From Mytilisepta virgata (lineage: Eukaryota > Mollusca > Bivalvia > Mytilida > Mytilidae), in assembly GCA_028015205.1 (NCBI GenBank), contig CM051519.1, positions 92,401,539 through 92,465,538 on the forward strand: a stretch of 64,000 nt of DNA, read 5' to 3'. A program made the position numbers and the translations under genes. Shown here in pieces: positions 50,559 to 63,004 of this stretch (positions are counted from its first letter, which is position 1; every line of letters starts with the position of its first letter). The notes under the pieces were generated by a model, which was not told where the DNA came from, did not search any database, and saw only the letters and a list, made by a program, of their open reading frames with translations.

Positions 50559-50879
50559 ATGGCAACCAGAAACAAAAACATATATGAATCTTGGAGGGAT
50601 ATACAAGATTGTAATTGGGGATGCAAAGTTGTGGCCCCGAATCAAAAGCACTGGGAACGAATTCTTATAGCAAGTTTCTGCTATATAAATGGATTAAATC
50701 CCATAATGCTGAAAGAATTGGCGGATTTAATCGGAAGCGGCATGAGACACCTCGGAACACTATATCACCTGTTTGAAAGTAGGAATTACCGTATCTGGGC
50801 ATTAAATGTGACCAATCGTCGATATGAGTACCTGGACGGCAGTGTCCGTCACTACACTCATAGGAGTGAAATACGTTAG
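50559..50879 (+). CDS. Unrecognised 106-codon ORF next to the transposase remnant
   Basis: The product begins MATRNKN, has aromatic and charged residues spread as in a folded protein (CNWGCKVV, MRHLGTLYHLF, YEYLDGSVRHY) and no low complexity. No signal peptide or membrane segment is seen. It lies 118 bp after the 129-codon frame in the same direction, so it may be a second ORF or captured piece of the same mobile element. I do not recognise the family. Confidence 0.4.
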   Translation: MATRNKNIYESWRDIQDCNWGCKVVAPNQKHWERILIASFCYINGLNPIMLKELADLIGSGMRHLGTLYHLFESRNYRIWALNVTNRRYEYLDGSVRHYTHRSEIR

Positions 50880-50899
50880 GTTTGTTGTTGTTTATGAAC

Positions 50900-53080
50900 A
50901 ATAGCAAACATGCTTAACAACTTACTGTTATAATAGGTATGCTTGTATAATATGATACACAATATTTTACAGGAACACACGACAGTCAGAAGAAAAAAGA
51001 CTGTACATAATTGTAAATAGTTAATGGATTATTCGTTCTTCATTATTTATGGTGGAAGATTTTTTTTATGGTAGAAGATTTTAAACTACATTCCATCCTT
51101 CCAACTGACCATATAAGACAGACTTACAAGATAAGACCGTAATTTCAAGATAATGTGTAATGAAATCTTTTCTTTATTATCACAACACTAAAAATACAAC
51201 ACTACCGACATCTTCCGGAGATTTTAAAACTAAAGTGTCCCGTATTTTAAATGCACGTGACAGAATCAAGATATAGCCGATTTACGACTAATACATTTTG
51301 TCTTTCATGAGAACGTTATATGCTTCAGTTCTATAATTATTGCTATCTTTCAAAATTCTAGTCTTTATAGGTAATATTTCCTAATTATTATACTGACTGG
51401 TATAGATGACGAACTTGTGTCTTCTACTTGAAATTTGCCGGGTATAAAACAGTAACTTAAATTGACGAAAATATCATTTTTGGGTTCCCTGTTATCATTT
51501 TTATTGTTTATCCATGCATACAGAAACACCGCAATTGTCTTCGAAATGTCAGACGTATATTTATCGTAAATCGACGAAATGTGTACATCTTATGCATGAA
51601 AATTGGTATCGCTGAATCGATACCGTTGCTTGTGCATTCCAAGTCGCCGAGGGTATCCCCAACTCAGTTGCAAGTATCTCGATACGAACCCATAATTACT
51701 AAAAATTTAATGTCACAAAACTGTAAAATATGTGAAAACTAAGGAGTATCTCTCTCGTGCATAGATCGTTTTGGCTTTTCCCTTTTGGTCATTGTGGTAG
51801 TTTTGAATTTGGTGTTCAACCTTTTGATTATTGTTTTGGTGTTAAACATGTTAGGCCTTTGATCATAACTGACGAGTCGTAAAACAAAGAAATGTGCACA
51901 TTTTTAAAGTTGGTATCAAATAATTTATATTTACTTTAAGCATCAAGTGTCTAGTAAGAAATACATTTTCTTTGAATTCTGATGTCTTTCAATGTTACCA
52001 CGAAAATGATTTTTGGCGTGTTTGCTATATCACCAGGATAATGGTTTCGGCTTCATAGCTGTGTGAGCAGATAGTGGATTTCGGCTTGTTTGCGAATTAA
52101 GTTGTTAACGATTAATCGGCAGTTTTCGTTAAAGGACAGATAATCAAGACGAAAATATATATTTGATTTCGAACTTTACTTTCAAGTTTCAATCCTTAAA
52201 CCTGGTGACAGATTGCGGTAAATTACCTTATGCATTACAACAATTAATGAAGAAAGTCAAAAAGATAAAAAAAATTACGGAATATTCACAATTCTTCCTA
52301 TAAAAAAAGAAGGAATATGGTTCCATATAAGAATAGGATTCCGGACTTCTCAAACGAAATATAGAATAGTTCTCCTATACATAGCTCATACAATTTTGGT
52401 GGATTGATTATAATTGAAAAACAATATGTTGAAGTTCCGACGTGCTTTTATTATCTGTCAAAATTGTAAGTGACATATTCCATGCAACAAATAAACAAAA
52501 TCTCATTCAGAATGTTAACTCAGTCAACAAATTAAGTAATTAAAAATTGTCAATATATAATAAAAAATAAAATAAAAAATATATCACAGTGCTTTGTTGT
52601 CTACAATTAATATTACAAAAAGTCCTGTTACCAAACACAAATCAGTATAACAAATTTAATTAAAAACAAATATAATAGCAAGTTCAACAAGACCAAATTC
52701 CCGTAAATTAAATTGATTATATTACACGAATAAAATATATAGAAAATTATATAACTGAAAGATATAATGTAGAAAAAATCATACATATAAATAATGTTCC
52801 GAAAACACATTCGAAAGAGACATAATACTTTAAACATTAAGTATTAAACTAAGATTATTAACAGAAAAGCTGAAAGATGGAAAAGTAATAAGATATACTT
52901 GTCAATCTGTAGACATGTCTATTGACATAAAGATATACGAATTGGTAGGACCAGTCACTTTATCTTTATATTTTTTGTTTTGGATTTGCAATGAAATTTG
53001 AACCTTTTTTTCTTTTCTTTTTCGTAATTCTATTGTATTAAGCACATTGGTTTAATGAAATATTCCATGTTCGATCTTAT
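50900..53080. other. AT-rich stretch with family A repeat pieces
   Basis: Minus-strand family A pieces lie at about 51560-51640 and 51840-51935. The first partly repeats the very start of this window in inverted orientation. The part 52500-52860 is extremely AT-rich. No credible gene was seen. Confidence 0.5.
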
Positions 53081-53122
53081 TCAAAAAAAAATTTTAAAAA
53101 ATTTCATTTTCAAGTAATATAG

Positions 53123-56100
53123 TTAAGACTTGTAATCATTCTTAAGAGCCCTTCCACTACGACACACTTTATCGCACCCATCAGACACGCAGTATTTGTT
53201 GACTCCACAGTCATCGTGGATATTACATTGTCTTGTACATCCACCTCGAACAACAGCTGATGAACCACCAATAATACCTGACGTTCTACCGGAACTTCCT
53301 GAGATGGCATGCAAACCATCAATGCCTCGGATCACGCCACCAGATCGACCAGAAATAGTATCCACTACACCAACACGTCTGCCTCCCCTGATTCCTTCCA
53401 CAGTTTTCAAAATTGTCTTGTCGGGTATTCCTACAATTGCTCCAACTAAAGGTCCACTGCTAACTCTACCAGATCGTCCTCTAGTACTAACAGTCTCAAC
53501 AATCCTACGAGTTCCTCCTATCAAATCCGCATCATCACCTATCAGGCCATCAATATCACCAACACCTGCTACACCCGAGACATGTGTGACTCTTTTACCA
53601 AGTTTTCCTCCAACTCCAGATAGTCCTCCAACATCAACTGTCTCAAAAACTCGTCGAGATCCACCGCCAATAATACTGTCTGTACCACGTACTATACCAG
53701 AATGTAATATGTTTGCGCCTCCGGTTTTGATTACTCTTCTTGATGACACTACATCTATTGTGTCTAATCCTTGTGCTCTAATACTATTTATGCTAGACCC
53801 GATGGAACCAACGACTCCCAAAACTGGTACTACGCAGTATGTTGCACACGGTCCGATGTTAGAACTGCAACATTTTTTGCTGCCTGGGCAATCATAGTCA
53901 CTTGAACAGTCCGAGCAAATACCTACTTCTCCTGCATTTATTGGACAATTGCCTTTCTTAGATTTAGCTGAATATGCTGCAAAGACAAAATAATCGTTAT
54001 TATATGCGTGTACAAATTTTATCAAATAAGTTTACATATGAACGTACTCAGGATGAATTATTTAATCTTAAAGGGAACCTGATCATTATAGTTGACTCCT
54101 TGAAATGTTCCCACAGTTTTTACAAAAAAGACTGATACAGATAATTGTGTTCAGACTGAAATTTTTACTGTACTTTTAATTCATAATGAGCCATTTCATG
54201 TCTGCATATCTGCATATTTCATTTTCATGTTGTAAATGATTAAGAACTTATATTTCATTTCTTAATTTCATTTATATATTTGCTTTATATAAATAAAAAA
54301 AGGTAGATTTCTTCTTATTCCCAAACAAATACTTTTTTACACAAACATGCTAATTTGTCATTAAAAAAACAAATTTTCTTAACTAACGCACAGCCCCCCC
54401 CCCCCCCCCTACAAAAAACCAAAACAACAAACAAAGAAAACAAATTTTCCTCATGCAGATTAAAAGCTTATTATTTTGATAAAATATTGGACAGCTGTAG
54501 GTGAAATTTCTTCCATATTCTTAATAAGAATAAACGATTCACAAATAACGCTGTATTAGTAATTTACATGATTTAAATTCTTAAAATATTCACAATATCT
54601 AGTGACATTCCCACATATAAAACTTTCTAATCTATATGTTTTATAAGAATATACTATTTACCGTTGTTTAAGTTGTATTAATCTTGGACATGCCTTTGAA
54701 AATAAATTCCACTTAAAATCAAGTGTAAGGAAATCTTAAATCATAATCCAGAGGACAATACCCGAACAAGAAAAACCAAAAAGGAACAAGACAGGCAAAC
54801 AAACGAACACATAGAGACATACGAACAAAGAACACTGTACACTAAAGCGTGGTCAATACGAACTCCAACAAAAAACCTCGAGTGATATCAGATCCTCCGA
54901 CAGGGTAAGCATATCCTGTTTTGCATACGACACCTGTCGTTATGCCCAGTGGTCAAAGTCGTTAATAGATCTATATCGGTAAATGTCAAAATTGGTAAGA
55001 GAACTGGAATCACAGAGGGAATATGTCAATGATCGTTTGTGACACACTCACCTGATAACGATCAATCATATCATGATGTCGACAGTAAGACGTAAGTGAT
55101 GTTTTGCGCAAATATTTTTTCTTCCGTTAGGTCAAAAACAAAACCTTTAAAGGTGCATGGTATGATGTTGTCTGATATTTGGCCTCTGGAATTCCAAAAT
55201 CAAAAAGTAATGAAAAACGTCCTCTCGGATATCAATTAGTACTTAACGAGAAATTTCTCTAATAGCGGTAATATGCTGTCAAAAATGGCTAATTGTAAAG
55301 AATTAAATGAAAAACACCATATTTCACTCATTTTGTTTACCTTTGAATTAAACAGTTTGATGTGAGAAACAGCCTTGCCATAAAGATATTTCACTTTAAT
55401 GTGTCTTTATGTAAATCAAACGTCATATTAACAAATGCTTTTAGGCAAGGCTGTTGCTTATAGTTGCTTTAACCAAAATCTATTGTGAAAACATTAAATT
55501 TTCGTTCATGACATCGCTGTTGCATTATGGGAAGGAATTTTGGACAATGATTTATAGCTTGTGAAAGTTGGATCATTATACGATAAAAGTGATACAAATT
55601 CGAATCTGAAATCTGAATTTTAATTTTTGCATGTCAGATTGGGCCTTGGAATGGTTGGAATCATTCCATCTTCCTTATTCCCTTTTCACGGGATTTTCAA
55701 TTACGAGAAATAAAAATTATTAGAATTGTAAATGATTCACCAAAAAGAATTTTAATATGTCCAGAGACAACAAATCTAATATTCTTTAATGACTTTGTCG
55801 ATTTTTTGACAATTTGAAAACAGTGTTGCAAGTCATATATAAGCCTCCAAAGATCAAATATGCAAACAATATATAGTCTATGGCCGTTTGGATACATGAG
55901 GTATCAGTGAATATTTTAGGTTATTTTCAAGATTGTTTTATGATGGATTTCGCAAGAACACAGACCAGACTGTGATTGGTGACAATATATAAAGTATACC
56001 ACGTTTATTTTTAAGTGGTGTCACATTTTTAATTTCAGGTAACTTTTCACATAAAAAATGTTAACTCCAAAAAGAGCAAATGTATGGAAAAAGCGTTATG

Positions 56101-56269
56101 TCCCTTTCTTTTCATCAATATACATGCTTATTTGAAAACTTGGTGAAATGGTTTCTCGAATAGACATATTGTTTAGAATTATTGTCGCAACTATATTTTC
56201 TGTGGCGTTAAGCTTACCTGCCAAAGATACTGTTACCATAGATAACAATAGGAGCTGGAACTTAACCAT
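53123..56269 (-). CDS. W4: secreted WAP-domain protein, two coding exons
   Basis: Coding segments are 56218-56269 and 53123-53976, joined GCAG|GTAAGC to CTTTGCAG in phase 1, giving 301 residues. The signal peptide is M-V-K-F-Q-L-L-L-L-S-M-V-T-V-S-L-A. The WAP domain has all eight cysteines (GNC..GICSDC..DYDC..KKCC..GPC..YC). The Gly/Ser/Arg/Ile/Val-rich middle contains GKLGKRVTHVS, also found in W1 and W2, and RGRSG blocks shared with W3, so W4 keeps modules of both groups. The C-terminal six-cysteine domain and RALKNDYKS are intact. Of the four copies, W3 and W4 look fully functional by sequence. Confidence 0.78.
54790..54965 (-). repeat. Family D repeat, inverted and diverged
   Basis: Contains cgaactccaacaaaaaacct and cagggtaagcatatcctgtt, a diverged reverse complement of the 11.6-kb repeat, inside the W4 intron. 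Confidence 0.5.
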
Positions 56270-56305
56270 TCTGATTTTACACTTTCTTCCGTTTACGTTG
56301 TTTTT
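56218..56305 (-). other. W4 leader exon boundaries
   Basis: The acceptor TTCATTTCAG opens the exon at 56305 and the donor GCAG|GTAAGC closes it at 56218. It holds 36 nt of 5' UTR and the W4 signal-peptide codons. Confidence 0.65.
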
Positions 56306-56479
56306 CTGAAATGAACAGAGCAGAAATATAGCAATTTAACTACGAACTATTTTTAAAAAAATGTGCAAAATGTTCTTTCTAAATCGGCAAAAGAACAAAG
56401 TCCATTTAATAAAGGTTGCATTTCTTTTTGAAAGTATCAGGAATGCTTTTGCATGCAACCCAAATTGACTCAGTAGTTT

Positions 56480-57300
56480 CATACAAGAAGATTTTTTAAT
56501 GAATTTTCCATAGGATCATATGTCAAACTAAGTTCGGCTGTGGCAGGGACCATTTCGCCGAAGTTTGGTCCCAGTTGTCCCTGAGGTTTCAGAGGAGAAG
56601 ACCTTTAAAGGAAAAGTTTACGCTGGACGATATGGCTTTTTATGCCAGATGAGCAAAAAAAGAGATATAACTTCAGATTATGGTTTGAAATTTCAGATTC
56701 AAGGTGATTTTTATAAATTCAATTTCCTAACAATATTTTATAAGTAAATTACATGAACCTGTATTACACTAGTTACTGTGAAATTATTGATTTATGTGGG
56801 TATCAAATATGATGATTTAGTCAAAGATTTTTGTTTTGCATTTCCCTTTATTAATTTTTAAATTGTTTATTAATAACATCTAATGTGTCTGTCGTCGCCA
56901 ATTTGGACCAGACTTGGTAGCAATGGTCCTCTTTCAGAATTGTGTCCGATGACCAGGGCTGTCAATCAAAATGACTGCCACAGCCGAACTTAGATTAACA
57001 AAGGACCCTACGGGAAAATGCAGTTAAAAATCTTCTTATGTGAGACAACTTGGACAATTGGGACCAGAGTTTGCAGCAATGTATCCGTTTCAGAATTTTC
57101 CTGCTGAGCTGGACTGTCAATCAATATGGCAACCAAAGCTGAACTTAGTTTAACATGGGACCCTATTGGAGAATTTAATTTTCAGATCATTATACCTTAA
57201 ACTTGGTCACATGGAATCAGACTAAATGCAGCAATGGTCCTTTTTTCAGTGTTTGATAACCTTGAATGTCAACTAAGATGGCCACCACACCCTAACTAGT
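56480..57300. repeat. Diverged repeats related to the 35-kb and 9-kb families
   Basis: Phrases such as aaactaagttcggctgtggc (56530) and, inverted, gaacttagtttaacatggga (57140) and gggaccctattgg recur. They are inverted relative to each other within W4's first intron. Confidence 0.55.
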
Positions 57301-57530
57301 ACTATGCACAAAGCAGATTAACAAATGTAACATTTTTCTTACAGTAAATTTGTATTTAGATCAAAATTGTGATAACACTGGACTTTATTTATAAATGCTT
57401 TACGCTTTCCTCTAAGCCTGTGTTGAAAAGTTACAAAATTACACGGCATTTGAAATTACTGTCATTGTAAAACTATATAGTTGTTTGTTTCATATTACCA
57501 TTAATAAAGAATCTTGAATTAAAGCCTTAC

Positions 57531-57601
57531 CTTTGTTACTAGCTGTGTGTATGACGTTCGTGTTCATTGTAATTTGATTCTCTTGCATGTCTCTTTTATA
57601 G
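57531..57601 (-). promoter_or_regulatory. TATA promoter and untranslated exon 1 of W4
   Basis: TATAAAAG lies on the minus strand at 57600-57593. The exon ends with AACAAAG|GTAAGG, last base 57531. The stretch is nearly identical to that of W3. Confidence 0.7.
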
Positions 57602-57639
57602 TCAATTTGCAGGAATTGTTTGATTTGCTGCCCTTTAAA

Positions 57640-57720
57640 TCGGGAAACTTTTAACAAACCCCAATTTGATGAATTGCATAATAATATCAATATTATAGAA
57701 GGTCATATGCAAATTATTTA
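57640..57720 (-). promoter_or_regulatory. Conserved upstream block of W4 (octamer)
   Basis: Contains gggaaacttttaacaaaccc, a tttgatgaattgcataata segment and ATGCAAAT at 57707-57714. Confidence 0.45.
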
Positions 57721-58654
57721 TTTTTCTAATGCAAACGTTGTAAATTTCTTACTTTTTATATAAATGTTTGTCTTCAAAAGTACACATTCAACGAAGCGGT
57801 ACCTGTTTCCTGAATTGATATATTAATATACGTGTGACATAGATTTTGGACATGTATTGCACATGTCGTGTAATAAAAATGACAAATGTAACCTCAAATG
57901 CATTTTTATTCAAATTGTATAAAAATAAAAATATGAGTATGCTGTTGTGTTCTTCTTTCATTCATTTCCTTGTTGAATTCTAAGAATTGATTGTCCATAC
58001 CTGATGTTTGTATGATAAAACGCCCACATGAAGGTCACATAAAATTAATATCATTATTATAAAAAATACAAGCGACTATATTTTCTGAGTTTAAATTGGC
58101 GGTGCCCGTTGAAAAGAAATGCGAAAATAATAGGATTGTCTTCGACAATACTAATTTTTAGAGAGTGCTTTTGCATGCAAGCTTAGTGTGAAGTCCAAAA
58201 ATATTTCTTACGGTTAGGCCAGAATTTTATACTCTGTTAAATTGGAAAATCATGAAAAATCGTGGGTCGATATGGGGTGAAAGAAGACAACATAATAAAA
58301 TTGAAAATTTTGCCCATTCGATAGCAAAAAAAAAAAAAAAAGCAAGAAAATTTGCAGAATATTTGGCTTTCTATGCAATATATAATGTCATTTTTGGTTC
58401 TTGATGGAATGTAAAATGTTCTATAAGCGAATCCTTTGACAAGATCAAAATATCTAAAGATATATATACAATACGTACTTGAATATCATTTAAGTTTTTT
58501 TAAATTTTGTTAACAAGTTATTTGCATTGAATAATATGCAGTAGAGCTATCGATGTCTTTAGTAGAAACCATTTTCATTATTAAAGTTTTTAAAACACAG
58601 TTTAGTTTAAACTTATTTATTTATAGTGGATTGGGAAATAAGTTATACCAACTT

Positions 58655-58795
58655 CTACTAATCCCTCTCCACTTGGCGGTTAGCGGCGTTTTAGCCTACT
58701 CTTTTTCGACAACTATGGAGGAGTCTTTAACGTGCTAAGGGTGTTGCTCTCCCTTTACACGGGACAGCCATTTTTCGTCCCCGTCCTTTTATGTT
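58655..58795 (-). mobile_element. 5'-truncated SINE, family G
   Basis: Reverse complement of the 38.1-38.2-kb SINE body: agcaacacccttagcacgtt, aaagactcctccata and gagtaggctaaaacgcc. The tRNA-like head is missing. Confidence 0.6.
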
Positions 58796-59094
58796 TTAAG
58801 GATACACTAAAGACAAATATATTGCTGAGTTCTACATATGTTTTCTGTACATGAATATTATTTATCACCTTATTTCAATTTATTTTTTAAATTTTTAAAA
58901 TTTTTGTTGTCACTGTTTTCCTTGTGCAAGATTCATGTGAAAAATGCACAAAAGTTTTAGGGTATTTTAATTTAAAAATGGCACTAGTTTAAACTTACAT
59001 GTTTTTTATGTATAGTGAATCGGGACACAAGTTGCCCCTGTAAAATGACACTGTTCATTACACATAATCTCTTCTGGGAGTAATCCTTAGTTAC

Positions 59095-59160
59095 TGTTTG
59101 TTTTTTTTTTTGTTCTTGTTTTTGTTTTTGTTTGTTTGTTTGGTTTTTTTGGGGGGCATT
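59095..59160 (+). repeat. T/G-rich simple repeat
   Basis: Runs of (gtttt)n and (gttt)n, then a G run. The 63-codon frame that crosses it is an artefact of the repeat. Confidence 0.7.
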
Positions 59161-59724
59161 TGCCAGTTCTTACAACTTTTATTTTTTCTGATCTTAAAAA
59201 ATCAGGAGTTTGGGGAGAAAAGGAAAATAAAAGTTAGGGTACGCACTCCCGCTAAACAGAAAATACGACCGCTTCTTATAAACCCTTAAGAACAAAACAT
59301 TTCCATACACATAGTATTTAACTAATTTCGTGAAACCAATGTTTACTCCTTCCGAAAGCTCTTATCGTCAGGTTTCATTACAGAACTCAATGGATGTTAA
59401 TTTTGTACCCTCAGTATCTAATCTCATAACTTCTGAACATTTTCTATCCTATTTCTATCCTATTTTCGTGCTCTTGTATGGTATTATCCCATATGATGTC
59501 ATCATATTCAAAAGCAGGTCTTATAAATGAACAATTCCTTTTTTCCAGAGTAAATCTAACTACTATAGAAGGTAATTGTGGTAAAAAATTTATTTTATTA
59601 TAAGCTTTTTTCACAATATAGTCAATGTAATCATGCCTTCATCTGAAAAATTTATACCTAAATGTTTGTATATAGCAAACTCTTGCAAATTGTAATTAAT
59701 TATTTGTACTTTTATTTTTGGTTT

Positions 59725-59960
59725 TTATAGTGTTTTATACACCAGAGTATCAGGATAGATACGAGGAGATTTGGTGCCCTTAAAACCGGTTTAACCCACC
59801 ACTGTTCAGTGTCTATCCCAAGTCAGACTATCCTGACTTTCTGTTGTATTCATATTTGTGTTTTGTACATTGTTATTTTTTGTCCCGAGTTCTGTCAGTT
59901 GGGTTGCTTTAGTTGATGGGTATGTCATTGATGACCTTTCCGGTAATCAATTGTGTTGTT
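59725..59960 (+). repeat. Family B repeat
   Basis: Contains ttatacaccagagtatcagg, cttaaaaccggtttaaccc and agtcagactatcctgac, matching the 300-480 copy. Between 59960 and 60985 only AT-rich sequence without a recognised gene was seen. Confidence 0.65.
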
Positions 59961-60989
59961 TATTTGACGAAATATGTTCACCTAGTGCATCAAAATCGAC
60001 ATAAAAAATATCAATTATCATAAAAATGATTTTTTCATAAAAATACATTTAATAGTGGTATCAATTCTTAATGCTTTAGGCAATACTTTTTTGTCGCTAA
60101 CCTATACTCAATGTTTCAGTCTAAACAATTAAAAACTGTTTTGTTGGCTTGGGATTTAGTCGCTACAATGTAGATTTGCTGTGTAAACTCCATTGGATAT
60201 GTAGCCCACAAATACTGTACTGATTGTATCATATCTAACGTCATCCAGATTTATATGTTCTTCTCTGCATAAGACATTTCTCCTGTTAACATGGTTCTTG
60301 TTTATGTTATCATTGCATGAATGCCTCTTCTTTTGGAATCAACTCTCCAATGGTATGGTCAACACAGTGGTTAGTAATTCGGGTAGTGCACTTGATGTTG
60401 ATAGTTAGAAGTGTGAACCCATGAAATTACAGCAAGCTATTTTCTGAAATTAAGTTGAATCTGCTTCATGCATAGCCTTGTCTTTAGATCTGTTTTACCT
60501 TTATCAGTCATTTTAGTATTCGAATTTGCATTAAGGAGTTTTTTGTTTATTGTTTCTCAGTTTGATTTGTCGTTAGCTATTCTACATTTTAGCCCTAAGC
60601 CTGTTGACAAGACATAAATTGTTGAAACCTATACACATTCATTGCATGAAAATTGGTGTTACAGATTGTTATTTCATATCATTTCTTAGTACGAATTCGA
60701 AGGTACTACTCGCAATATAGCAGATGCAGAAACTATTCACTCGAAAAATATTAAAATATGCAATCCGTTAAATGTACATGGATTAGGTAAACAAACTAAA
60801 TCGCATCAAAGAACAATTGATCTTCAACACAAATCAACCAGATTAATTTTTTAACAAGGTTTTGTTGTTCAATATAACTGACCCACAACATAACACTAGC
60901 ATTTTTTTGGTTCAATGATATCAGTATAAGATATATTATTTTCATTTCAATCATGATCATCTCACAAAGCAATTGAACCTACGATTTGT

Positions 60990-61225
60990 GACTTCCACCG
61001 GATTGACTTTGTTGAACTTCACGACGGGTGCCGTATACGGAGCAGGAACTGCTTACCCTTCCGGAGCACCTGGGTTCACTCCTGGTTTTTATAGGAGTTC
61101 GTGTTGTTCATTGTTTTCAGTTTTCTGTGTTTATTTGTTGTGCTTGTGGTTGTTCGTTTGTCTTCCCGGGTTTGTCTGTCCAATGGATTACGTTTTTTTG
61201 ATTGCTCCTTAGGTATATTTGTCCT
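60990..61225 (+). repeat. Family D repeat
   Basis: A close match to 11605-11840, with gtgccgtatacggagcagga and acctgggttcactcctggt. The 79-codon frame over it does not match a like frame in the other copy. Confidence 0.7.
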
Positions 61226-61691
61226 TTTTATATAGCCACACTATCCGTTATACGGCGACGCTGCTGAGAGCGTCGAATTTTGAAGCAGGACTTTTAATTG
61301 TCTTTGAGGTAGTAGAATTTAGTCTTACTAGAAATCTGAAGACTTTGAGGTCCACATGAAGGATGGAAAGTCTGTTTCGAAAATGAGTAATATTTTATGT
61401 GATCGTTATTGTTTAAATTGTGTATTGGGTATGATGAAAGACGGATATAGAATTAGTTCGATGCTTTAATCGAACATAAAATGGTAAATTAAAGAAAATC
61501 CTATTTTCTGCTATCTACATTATTTTTCCAAATCTCTTTTTGAAATTATACATACTCTCATTATGAATTGGTGAATATGTCCAATATATAACGTAACATA
61601 ATCTGATATGCGTTTTATGTTATTAATCACTAAATTATCTGTTAATAAATCAAATTGCGATATTTTATAACTAAAGTCAAGAAATACCAAA

Positions 61692-61997
61692 GGGATATTC
61701 GAAGGAGAGAAAAATAATAACAACTGACAAACTCCGGAGAACAACAAAGACAAGACCAAAACAATACATGCACTACAATTAAAAACTGAAAACATATGAA
61801 CAACATGGACCCCACCAAAAAACCGGGGATAGACTCAGGTGCTCCGGAAGAGTAAGCAGTCGCTGCTTCCTGCAGGACACCCGCCATGCTGCTCATGTCA
61901 AATCCGGTATGAGGAAGGGATAATATCAATGGAACAGGTCCATTTTCATTTGGAAAGCGGTTTTTTCATACCTGTCAACCATAAAACTTTAATAAGG
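61692..61997. repeat. Family E repeat, second copy
   Basis: Starts gggatattcgaaggaga and ends actttaataagga. It matches 49191-49505 apart from small indels. The 91- and 95-codon minus-strand frames across it come from the repeat. Confidence 0.75.
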
Positions 61998-61999
61998 AT

Positions 62000-63000
62000 G
62001 ACTTCAGCTTAGGAGTAACGTACCCCTGTCTGAGCAACTTTTCTGTCAGGAGCCGGGCTCTGTCCAGGAAGTCAATGTATATGTCACAAACTCTGGAATA
62101 ACGTATGAGTTGTGAAATATATACTCCATACACCGGCGCTTCTGGAATATCGCCGCCCAAAAATGGAAAGTTGACAATTATAAAGACTTATTCAGAAGTC
62201 TTCAGTTTGAACCTTTATATCCCATGGTCTTTCAGCATGAAGAGTAAAGGTAGTATGGTTACATACACGGAGTGAAGATCGATTGCAAATTACGCCAAGT
62301 TCCAATATTGTGAATAATGCACATTGAATGGTAACTTAAATTTCAGCATTATTTGTAGCTAAAAAAATTGAAACTTTTAGGAAATATTGGAAATAGTCAA
62401 TCTTAATAGAGATCTTCGATTATTAATTGTGCATCCTGTTGATACTACATGTATGACTCAAACTCACCGACTTCGCCAGATTTCAATTTTCCAGTATGTT
62501 AAAACAAATTTCTAAAAGCACATTATGTTTGGGACAAGCGTGTCCCCAATGAAAATTGAAACACGAGTTGGGCATGCAGTTAGATTTGCAATGTTCCAAA
62601 ATGCAAATGTAACTAGGGTGAACTTCACTGTTAACATGCTAAACAAAAAGGAGCACTCTGAAACTTACCGCCGCGTATCATGACATGTTTCATTCACGCG
62701 TTCATGAGTTCGAGAAAAAAAAAGTTTGATCTGCATTAAAGAAATCACATTTGCATTAGTTTACTTTAGTCTATTTTCACCAATCTCAGAACTGTTTAAA
62801 TTTTTAAATGAATCAAAATTCCTTTGACGTACGTTTGCAGGGCATTTAAAAGTTCGTTGGTTTCATAGACTTGGTATTAATATTTTGGAATTTGAGAATA
62901 ACAAGAGAGTTAAAAAGCGTAAAATATTGAATTTCTCAAATTCAAACGTTCTAGTGTAACCTTATTTTAGTATAGCATTTACGGGATTTTTATATATATT
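62000..63000. other. Gene-free stretch
   Basis: AT-rich; no credible coding frame, RNA gene or strong repeat was seen. Confidence 0.4.
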
Positions 63001-63004
63001 TAAT

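Larger units (their letters stand above)
53080..58470. repeat. Segmental duplication, copy 2 (W4 block)
   Basis: Partner of 40230-45770; see that entry for shared landmarks. The W4 intron here lacks the inverted family B insertion and carries its own family D piece (54790-54965) and a pure poly-C run near 54393-54408. Confidence 0.8.

Noticed and set aside
32233..53897. Long plus-strand, Pro-rich frames opposite all four WAP exons (183-233 codons)
   Set aside because: They are the antisense of Gly-rich coding sequence (GGN read backward as NCC). The sense strand has signal peptide, cysteine pattern and splice sites; the antisense has none.
61520..61929. 91- and 95-codon minus-strand frames
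   Set aside because: They cross the family E repeat; the second copy at 49.2-49.5 kb has different frames.
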